From positions 1 to 42,431 of the forward strand of contig NZ_SLUN01000045.1 of NCBI RefSeq assembly GCF_004340685.1: DNA of 42,431 bases, written 5' to 3'. The position numbers and the translations under genes were made by a program. A model generated the notes under the pieces. It saw only the letters and a program-made list of their open reading frames with translations. It did not search any database and was not told the origin of the DNA. Positions 1-6,020 of this stretch are shown here, one piece after another. How positions within the stretch are numbered: position 1 is the stretch's first letter; the number at the start of each line of letters is the position of its first letter. Source of the DNA: Hydrogenispora ethanolica (GTDB lineage Bacteria; Bacillota; UBA4882; UBA8346).

Positions 1-26
1 ATTTCATCAATATGCTTATCGGACAT
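1..26 (-). CDS. possible 5' end of an unidentified gene, cut by the window edge
   Basis: An ATG on the minus strand (24-26) opens a frame of eight codons (MSDKHIDE) that runs off the window. No convincing ribosome-binding site precedes it. In PTS operons of this type an EIIC gene often follows EIIB, and this frame lies about 200 bp downstream of EIIB on the same strand, so an EIIC start is conceivable, but eight residues cannot show it. The intervening 27-229 holds no clear gene; a weak hairpin (GCGGA-GGAT-TCCGC on the minus strand) lies near 206-219. Confidence 0.2.
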
Positions 27-229
27 AGTATGCAGTTTTCAAAGATCAAACATCTTGTCTTTGGTTAACTTCATCTAGCACAACAGGTTAATTTAAGCGG
101 TTCCGCTGAATCCCGGCGGCGACTCGCTGCAATGCTTGTTCACTGGAAACTAGTCACCCCTTGATGCCATTGGCTGAGGTGAACGACAGTAAGAAAGATT
201 TGCGGAATCCTCCGCCGGGTATCCCTTGA

Positions 230-529
230 TTAAATCCCCAAAGCCATTTTCAACACTTTTTCGCCGTCCATCATTCCATAGTCGATGCTGTCAATGACCG
301 CCACTTTGATTCCCTGCGGTTCATAAGTCTCTTTAAACTTTTTGGCCATGAAACTCACCTGGGGGCCGAGCAGCAGTACATCGGTATCCTTTTCATACTC
401 CTTGAACTTACTCTCGGCGATGGCCCGTATCTCCGCCTCAACTCCCAGTTTGACCATGGCGCTCTTCATCTTGTCAACCAATAGACTGGTCGACATGCCC
501 ACTGCGCAGATTAAGGTTATTTTCGTCAT
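230..529 (-). CDS. PTS lactose/cellobiose-type EIIB component
   Basis: This 99-residue cytoplasmic protein is a stand-alone EIIB of the lactose/cellobiose PTS family, which takes phosphate from EIIA and passes it to the sugar carried by EIIC. The phosphorylatable cysteine is Cys8 in the N-terminal motif LICAVGMSTSLLV, which forms the usual P-loop after the first beta strand. The length matches the family's usual 100 or so residues. A strong AAGGAGG lies just upstream of the ATG. It follows the EIIA gene after 32 bp and shares its sigma-54 promoter. The substrate is probably a beta-glucoside, judging from the GH1 gene in the same locus. No EIIC gene is in the window; it may lie beyond position 1. 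Confidence 0.93.
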   Translation of the reverse strand: MTKITLICAVGMSTSLLVDKMKSAMVKLGVEAEIRAIAESKFKEYEKDTDVLLLGPQVSFMAKKFKETYEPQGIKVAVIDSIDYGMMDGEKVLKMALGI

Positions 530-561
530 CCTACTTCCTCCTTTGATTGAATTAAAATGAT

Positions 562-870
562 TTACCGGCCGATCGTTTCATACATATCGATCATCTCCAG
601 TGCCAAGTCTTTGACGGTCATCGCATTCATCAAATGGTCCTGGGCATGAACCATCAGCAGGGTAACTTCCCGATGGTTCCCGGCCGCCTCATCCTGAATG
701 AGTTGCGCCTGAACTTCATGAGCCTTGGCCAGATCCTCGCCAGCCTTTTCGAGCAAGGCTCTGGCTTCGCCGATCTGGCCCGTCTTCGCTAAATGAATCG
801 CCTCCATCGATTTGCTGCGGGCATTCCCCCCATTGATAATGAGCTGCATCACGATCGCCTGATAATCCAT
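562..870 (-). CDS. PTS lactose/cellobiose-type EIIA component
   Basis: This 102-residue all-helical EIIA accepts phosphate from HPr and hands it to EIIB. The family signature MVHAQDHLMNA is present near the C-terminus; by analogy with IIA-lactose the first histidine (His75) is phosphorylated and the nearby aspartate (Asp78) is the metal ligand at the trimer centre. The start at 870 (MDYQ) is chosen because AAAGGA sits about 8 nt before it; an upstream in-frame start would place the ribosome-binding site inside the gene. It is the first gene behind the -24/-12 promoter at 934-949 and is followed by EIIB. An intrinsic terminator at 970-1002 separates it from the upstream esterase gene, so the two units can be expressed separately. 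Confidence 0.93.
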   Translation of the reverse strand: MDYQAIVMQLIINGGNARSKSMEAIHLAKTGQIGEARALLEKAGEDLAKAHEVQAQLIQDEAAGNHREVTLLMVHAQDHLMNAMTVKDLALEMIDMYETIGR

Positions 871-933
871 GGTAAACATCCTTTCTTGCATCCTCTGCGT
901 ATCGGAGGGTCTGTTTCATCAATAAGTTATAAA

Positions 934-949
934 GCAAAAACCATGCCAA
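934..949 (-). promoter_or_regulatory. sigma-54 (-24/-12) promoter for the EIIA-EIIB unit
   Basis: Read on the minus strand the site is TTGGCATGGTTTTTGC. The invariant GG (946-947) and GC (934-935) are separated by exactly 10 nt, as in the sigma-54 consensus TGGCAC-N5-TTGC. It lies about 65 bp before the EIIA start and just downstream of the terminator of the preceding gene. The stretch GTGAAGTGTTTTGGCATG is shared word for word with the second sigma-54 promoter at 5465-5480. Confidence 0.9.
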
Positions 950-969
950 AACACTTCACCAAGATGGGA

Positions 970-1002
970 CAAAAAAAGAAAGAGCCATAGAAAACGGCTC
1001 TT
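970..1002 (-). terminator. intrinsic terminator after the esterase/MBL gene
   Basis: On the minus strand AAGAGCC (996-1002) pairs with GGCTCTT (980-986) around a 9-nt loop, followed by a T-rich run down to about 971. It ends the GH1-esterase transcript before the EIIA-EIIB promoter. Confidence 0.85.
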
Positions 1003-1031
1003 CGTCACACGATACAACACGATTCAGCTTG

Positions 1032-1050
1032 TGAATAACATTCGTAAACG
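1032..1050 (-). promoter_or_regulatory. candidate upstream activating sequence for the LevR-like activator
   Basis: On the minus strand GTTTAC-N5-TTATTCA lies about 85-100 bp upstream of the -24 element of the EIIA-EIIB promoter, where enhancer sites of LevR-type activators usually lie. A similar GTTTAC-N3-TTATTCA lies upstream of the second sigma-54 promoter (5539-5554). The different inner spacing weakens the case. Confidence 0.3.
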
Positions 1051-1092
1051 GAATGGAAGCGTTCCTGCCGGCATAGATACCGGACCCTGATC

Positions 1093-3843
1093 TTATTTCC
1101 GCTGCGGCGAAAAAAGATGTTCCGGATTTACGATAATCGATGCCGCATTGGGGTCGGAATCATCGCCGTGGACCACCATCTTGAGCCCGGTTGGGCGGAG
1201 TGAAGGCACCAGAGCGGCTTCGCCTTGATCGACTAATTTCTGGGCGGCCGCTTGCAGATAGTCTAAATACTGGGGAGCTACCGCTTTTTGATTATGCCCC
1301 GTCAGAAGCAGGTCGTATTTCCCGTCAATTTTGGCCCGAACCGTCTTCAGCGTCGCCAGATACTCATCAATATACGGACAGCCGGCCAAATGCAACCATA
1401 AACCGCCCCGCGCCGATTGGGTGCCCACGGCGTCACCGGTAAATAACAGTCTGTTTGTCTCATCGAGCAATACGATGCTACCGGGCGTATGTCCCGGGAA
1501 TGAAAGAACCTTCAGCGCCCTGCCGCCTAAGTCCATTACGTCTCCTTCGTTGATATCGATGTATCGGGATGGATCTACGTTCGAGATACTGACCGCTACC
1601 GCATCATCTTTTCGGGACAGATAGACTTGGTGGAATTGATCGGCCTGACCAACATGATCGGGATGGCCATGGGTGAGAACGACTGCGACCGGCAGACCTC
1701 CCGCCAGTCTGCCGACATATTCCCGCAGATTGCCGCCGCCCATTCCGGTATCGATCAATAAAGCTTTTTGGGTCCCCTTCATAAAATACATGTTGTCGCC
1801 GGAATAATCGCGGATCATGATAACTCCGGGGAGCGTTTCGACCGCCTGATACTTGGTTTTATCAGCTTTACCGGCGCTCCATAGGTTGGAAAGGCTATAA
1901 TCCAGCGTCGCCGAGCCGTATTCGGCCACCACTCCCATGCCGTCGCCGCCATCCGGATACGGTTTTGCCACCACTTCGCCATGGAGCGTTTTCTCTACCA
2001 AAATCCGCATATCCGTAACATATTGAAGCGTGATTGGCGTTTTCTCCTGCCATTGATGACCCACCAGATAGGTTAAATGCTTGAAGCCTTTCAATTTGGC
2101 TTCCAATTTCCGCAAGCTCACCCAATATTGGTCCAAAGGCAGCGTGCCCGGAATATGCATCCAGACGTTGGATCCCGAACCGATGGCGTCGCCGGTGGCG
2201 AGCAATTGATCTTTCGCATCGAGCAGCGCTATCGAACCGGGGGTATGCCCGGGGATCGCAATGACTTCAAATGCCTTCCCCCCCAGATCAATGGTATCCC
2301 CCGCCTGAATATTCACAAACCGCGCCGGATCGGTCTTGATGCCGAACAAACCGAACAGCGCAACATCTTTCTGCGCCATATATACCTTGTCGAACTGATT
2401 CGCTTGCCCCACATGATCGGGATGGCCGTGGGTGAGCACCACTTCTACCGGCAGCTTCGTCAGCGTTCGAACATAACCGGCCAGATCTCCCGTACCCATG
2501 CCAGTATCAATCAATAACGCCTTATCCTTGCCCTCAACCAGGTACATGCTAGCGGAACCAAATCCGCCCCGGAAGTCGTCAATCCGCCAGAGGCCCGGTT
2601 GAAGCAGGGTCGACTTATATTGGGCCGTTTTCGTCTGCGCAAACATCCAGTCGATGGCCGCTTGATTTCCATAGGCGGGAACCCACGAAAAATGGGCATT
2701 CGGAGCCAAAGGGGGCGCTACGTAGCCCGGTTCATATTGGGTGTATTGAACGACGGTACTCCCGGCCGCTTTCAGGGCCGCCACCATATCCCGCGATCCC
2801 ATCCCGCGGGTCGGACCGATGGCGAGCGGTCCCGAAACCGGAACGGCCGGATCATCGGCTGCGTGAAACGCCCAGATCGGCATGTCTTTCAGCGCGGCGA
2901 CATTGGCGGGGTCTCCGCCGCCGCAGACCGGCATGGCCGCGGCAAAGACATCCGGATTATTCTGGATAATTTTCCAGGTTCCAAATCCGCCCATCGATAA
3001 ACCGGTGATATAGATGCGGCCAAAATCGATGGCATAGCTATGCTGAATATCGTCGAGCATTTTGAGAACCAGATGATAGTTGGTGTCATCGGTCCAATAA
3101 CCGGTCGGCGGACATTGCGGCGCTGCTACGTAGCATGGATTCTTCCGTTGATTCTCCGGCGAGGCCCAGACCAGAGCGCCTTGATAGCCCAGCAATTGCA
3201 ACGCATTGTCAGCGCCGCGTTCTCCCACGCCATGCAAAAAGATGACCAGCGGAAATCTTTTATCCTTTTCAGCGGCGGCGGGAAGGAACAAGCGATAATT
3301 TAACGTATTCCCATCGTTGTCTTTCGTGGCCAGCTTTTTGAAGTCATCGACGATCGGTGTTCGCTCTTTCCCGCTTTTCAGCTTTACGGCAGACGCCGGG
3401 TATTTCATTCCATTGGCTGCGATGATCTCCTTCACTTGGGTCACCTCGTAGTTCAGAGCATATCGGGTCGCCAGCCGCGCTTGGGGATCGTAAGTCATCG
3501 TCCCGGCAATGGCATCCTTAGGGTCCATCTCAATGATCACGTATTGGCCGCGTTTGCCCTTCGCGTCCCTGGCGGGAACATCATTGGGGTAAACTCTGGT
3601 AATGGTCCGCGCCGCGGTTTTATCGCCCACCGTAGCATTCACCGTATAAGTTGCGGCCGCTACGCCGGATTCTTCAATTGCCGTCCCATATTCGACAGCC
3701 AGCGCCGCCGCCACTTCCCCGGTGGGCAATACCTCGGTGATTAAAATAACGGAACTCGCCGCCTGGGCAAATGCTCGGGGTCCAATTGACGCGAGTACGG
3801 CGACCAATATAAAAAACCCAATGACGATACAATACCGTTTCAT
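1093..3843 (-). CDS. secreted esterase fused to two tandem metallo-beta-lactamase domains
   Basis: This is a 916-residue exported protein. A signal peptide (MKRYCIVIGFFILVAVLAS, cleavage near AFAQ) is followed by an Ig-like segment (about 35-150, resembling the EstA Ig-like domain). Next comes an alpha/beta-hydrolase of the dienelactone-hydrolase/PHB-depolymerase type (about 175-405), with oxyanion motif FLHGVGERG, nucleophile motif GLSMGG (Ser near 286), HAADDP and NAHFSW for the acid and histidine. Two consecutive metallo-beta-lactamase folds follow, each with the same metal motif THGHPDHVGQA (near 475 and 720) and a later GHTPGS. The start is uncertain: ATG 3843 has a GGAGG 12 nt away, and a GTG at 3852 is also possible. 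It follows the GH1 gene by 77 bp and shares its sigma-54 promoter. Substrates are unknown; deacylation of imported glycosides would fit the locus. Confidence 0.85.
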   Translation of the reverse strand: MKRYCIVIGFFILVAVLASIGPRAFAQAASSVILITEVLPTGEVAAALAVEYGTAIEESGVAAATYTVNATVGDKTAARTITRVYPNDVPARDAKGKRGQYVIIEMDPKDAIAGTMTYDPQARLATRYALNYEVTQVKEIIAANGMKYPASAVKLKSGKERTPIVDDFKKLATKDNDGNTLNYRLFLPAAAEKDKRFPLVIFLHGVGERGADNALQLLGYQGALVWASPENQRKNPCYVAAPQCPPTGYWTDDTNYHLVLKMLDDIQHSYAIDFGRIYITGLSMGGFGTWKIIQNNPDVFAAAMPVCGGGDPANVAALKDMPIWAFHAADDPAVPVSGPLAIGPTRGMGSRDMVAALKAAGSTVVQYTQYEPGYVAPPLAPNAHFSWVPAYGNQAAIDWMFAQTKTAQYKSTLLQPGLWRIDDFRGGFGSASMYLVEGKDKALLIDTGMGTGDLAGYVRTLTKLPVEVVLTHGHPDHVGQANQFDKVYMAQKDVALFGLFGIKTDPARFVNIQAGDTIDLGGKAFEVIAIPGHTPGSIALLDAKDQLLATGDAIGSGSNVWMHIPGTLPLDQYWVSLRKLEAKLKGFKHLTYLVGHQWQEKTPITLQYVTDMRILVEKTLHGEVVAKPYPDGGDGMGVVAEYGSATLDYSLSNLWSAGKADKTKYQAVETLPGVIMIRDYSGDNMYFMKGTQKALLIDTGMGGGNLREYVGRLAGGLPVAVVLTHGHPDHVGQADQFHQVYLSRKDDAVAVSISNVDPSRYIDINEGDVMDLGGRALKVLSFPGHTPGSIVLLDETNRLLFTGDAVGTQSARGGLWLHLAGCPYIDEYLATLKTVRAKIDGKYDLLLTGHNQKAVAPQYLDYLQAAAQKLVDQGEAALVPSLRPTGLKMVVHGDDSDPNAASIIVNPEHLFSPQRK

Positions 3844-3929
3844 TGTTCGCACTCAACCTCCATTCCATATTTTCGTTCGACCCGGTAACCGGTTTACGGA
3901 ACTCACCTTAATTTATATGACCTCATTCA

Positions 3930-5375
3930 CTATTCATTGCTTAAATCCGCACCATTGGTGGCAATGACTTTTCGATACCAGTCAAATGATTTCTTTTTGA
4001 TCCGGCGTAGATCTTTCAGATCAAATTCATCCCGGTTCACATAGACAAAGCCGTACCGTTTGGTGCAACCTTGGTAGGTACTCACCAAATCCATCGCCGA
4101 CCATGGCGAATAACCCAGCAAGCGAACACCTTCGTGCAATGCAACCTGGCATTCGGCGATATGCGCCCGGAGATACTCAATCCGGTAGTCATCGTTGACC
4201 TTCCCGTTTTCTAGCGTATCCGGAACGCCGCAGCCGTTTTCCGTAATCAGCAAGGGCAATCGATAGCGTTCCCACAATTGGCGCAACGTCGCATGCAACC
4301 CGACCGGATCGATCGCCATCTGCAGGGATGTTTCCTTGACATATTGGTTTTTGACGCCCATGGCGATTCCGGGAGCTGATGACAGGGCGGTCATAAAGGC
4401 CCTCCGCTTGGCCGGCCCTTCCGGCTCATTTTCGAATTTCGGCCCCTCCGCATCGAGCGGCAGATAACGCACTGTGGTTGTTCCGTAATAGTTGAAGGCG
4501 ATAAAATCCGGTTTGGCGTTTTGCAGCAATTCCATATCGCCCGCTTCAATAGCCGGAGCGCACTGATGGTCGAGAAACCACTGCCATAACGCTTCCGGGT
4601 ATGCTCCCAGGCAGGCCACGTCCAAATACAGGCGGTTCCGCAATTGATCAAAATCCATCGCCGCCAGTACATCCCGGGGAGCGCTGGTTTCCGGGTACAC
4701 CGCGACGATATTGGGCGCCGGTCCGATTTTCCCTCCCGGCACCAGTTCATGGCAGGATTGCACCGCTTTGGCCTGGGCTAAAAACATGGTATGGCAAATA
4801 TCGTACTTCTCCTTGGCCGGCAACCGTTTTCGGCCGTCGCCGAGATAGACTTCATACAGAATCATCATATTCTGCTCATTGATGGTCAGCCAGTGTTTGA
4901 CGCGGTCGCCGAAATGGTGAAACACGGTGCGGCAGTACCGATCGAAATCATCGATGATCCGGCGACTGCGCCAACCGCCGTACGCTTTCTCCAAAGCCAG
5001 CGGCAGGTCAAAATGGTATAGCGTGACCACCGGTATAATGCCGTGCCGAATCAGCTCATTGATCAAATGATCGTAGAATTGCAATCCTTTTTCGTTGGGC
5101 ACCGGGTCATTGCCGTTGGGGAAGATGCGGGTCCAGGCGATGGAGAACCGGTATGCCTTGAGTCCCAGCTCCGCTAATAAGGCCACATCTTCCCGATAAC
5201 GGTGATAATGATCGCTGGCGATCTTAAAATCGGTCGTTCCTTCGGGAATGGCTTTCACATCGGCGACCGACAGACCTTTGCCATCCTCGGCGTAGGCTCC
5301 TTCAAACTGAAACGCCGAAGTGGATGCCCCCCACCAGAAATCCTTGGGAAACGGTTTTACATTTTTAAAATCCAT
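3930..5375 (-). CDS. GH1 6-phospho-beta-glucosidase
   Basis: This 481-residue cytoplasmic enzyme of glycoside hydrolase family 1 should cleave PTS-imported, 6-phosphorylated beta-glucosides to glucose 6-phosphate and an aglycone or sugar. The acid/base glutamate is Glu167 in LTINEQ and the nucleophile is Glu379 in LITENGCG. The C-terminal segment DLVSTYQGCTKRYGFVYV carries the Ser, Lys and Tyr that bind the sugar phosphate in 6-phospho enzymes, which distinguishes it from plain beta-glucosidases. The usual NEP after the acid/base is NEQ here. Length is normal for the family. ATG 5375 was chosen over an adjacent TTG. It is the first gene behind the sigma-54 promoter at 5465-5480 and is followed by the esterase/MBL gene. 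Confidence 0.93.
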   Translation of the reverse strand: MDFKNVKPFPKDFWWGASTSAFQFEGAYAEDGKGLSVADVKAIPEGTTDFKIASDHYHRYREDVALLAELGLKAYRFSIAWTRIFPNGNDPVPNEKGLQFYDHLINELIRHGIIPVVTLYHFDLPLALEKAYGGWRSRRIIDDFDRYCRTVFHHFGDRVKHWLTINEQNMMILYEVYLGDGRKRLPAKEKYDICHTMFLAQAKAVQSCHELVPGGKIGPAPNIVAVYPETSAPRDVLAAMDFDQLRNRLYLDVACLGAYPEALWQWFLDHQCAPAIEAGDMELLQNAKPDFIAFNYYGTTTVRYLPLDAEGPKFENEPEGPAKRRAFMTALSSAPGIAMGVKNQYVKETSLQMAIDPVGLHATLRQLWERYRLPLLITENGCGVPDTLENGKVNDDYRIEYLRAHIAECQVALHEGVRLLGYSPWSAMDLVSTYQGCTKRYGFVYVNRDEFDLKDLRRIKKKSFDWYRKVIATNGADLSNE

Positions 5376-5464
5376 CAAACTCCCACCCTTTCTGACCAGT
5401 TTCCTTCCAAAACATTCCCGAAATAAACAATGGCACGCCTCCTGCTCCTCATGCTATTGAAGAA

Positions 5465-5480
5465 GCAAGAAACATGCCAA
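5465..5480 (-). promoter_or_regulatory. sigma-54 (-24/-12) promoter for the GH1-esterase unit
   Basis: On the minus strand the site reads TTGGCATGTTTCTTGC, with GG (5477-5478) and GC (5465-5466) exactly 10 nt apart. The upstream GTGAAGTGTTTTGGCATG is identical to that at the EIIA-EIIB promoter, so both units should respond to the same activator. It lies about 90 bp before the GH1 start. Confidence 0.9.
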
Positions 5481-5538
5481 AACACTTCACAAATCGACCG
5501 CCGGTTGCTACGGCAAGTGATAATACTTGAAAATCGGA

Positions 5539-5554
5539 TGAATAATCGGTAAAC
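5539..5554 (-). promoter_or_regulatory. second candidate activator-binding site
   Basis: On the minus strand GTTTACCGATTATTCA lies about 60-75 bp upstream of the -24 element of the GH1 promoter and resembles the site at 1032-1050. Only two examples exist in the window, so this is a suggestion. Confidence 0.3.
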
Positions 5555-5684
5555 TTGTTTTATATGCAACGATCATGCTTGAAAAAAATAACGGGCCGGC
5601 GCGTTTTTTCATTCAACGCATCCGTTCAGCAAAATCGTTGCCGCGATAAGCGATCACCTGGCTTCTATATATGTCGCACTAAAA

Positions 5685-5809
5685 GCGTTGTGATAAACCC
5701 TGTCCGAAGGCCAGGGTGAACACAAAAGCTCAGAGAAGCAAGTGATAAAGTCGATTTTTTATCCTTTGAAAGAGTGATTTCCGAATTTGAGGACTTTATC
5801 ACATGGCTT
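5685..5809 (+). repeat. dispersed hairpin-rich repeat, copy A
   Basis: A 71-bp block (5685-5755) is nearly identical to 33431-33500. It begins GCGTTGTGATAAACCC and ends AAGTGATAAAGTCGAT. It is followed in both copies by a variable loop and then GACTTTATCACATGGCTT (5792-5809), which is the inverted complement of AAGCAAGTGATAAAGTC (5736-5752). A small inner hairpin, CCCTG-TCCGAAGGC-CAGGG, becomes CCCG-TCCGAAGGT-CGGG in copy B, so a base pair is lost from both sides of the stem together. This suggests that the structure matters. No protein is encoded. Confidence 0.85.
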
Positions 5810-6020
5810 CTAAATATTCCGAACAAAAAACTTTGCGACATATTTTCCTTGCTGGATAAGATGAAATAAATTCCACTCTTTACCCTTTTCCAGCCATGCT
5901 TTAAGGCTGGAAAAGCTGGTTCGGATTATTTAATTCATCTTATATATACAAGTTCAAGGAGAAGGATTGAACCGTCTGGGAAGCTCAACATCTTCCAGCG
6001 ATGCGATGGAGGGAATCCGC

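Larger units (their letters stand above)
5376..6020. other. intergenic control region between the GH1 gene and the activator
   Basis: These 645 bp hold the sigma-54 promoter for the GH1 gene, a candidate activator site, one copy of a dispersed hairpin-rich repeat (5685-5809), and a hairpin CTTTTCCAGCC/GGCTGGAAAAG at 5885-5914. Around the repeat an outer pair, ATATGTCGCA near 5668 and TGCGACATAT near 5833, could close a larger stem. No gene is visible here. The activator's own promoter could not be assigned. Confidence 0.7.

Noticed and set aside
1030-1038. Isolated TGTGAATAA near the EIIA promoter as a DnaA box
   Set aside because: A single variant site with no array around it; it overlaps the candidate activator site and is better explained there.
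5431-5445. A plus-strand -24/-12-like match (TGGCACGCCTCCTGC) pointing toward the activator gene
   Set aside because: The GG-N10-GC spacing fits, but the -12 part is CTGC instead of TTGC, it lies in the GH1 upstream region about 575 bp from the activator, and it lacks the stretch shared by the two convincing sites.
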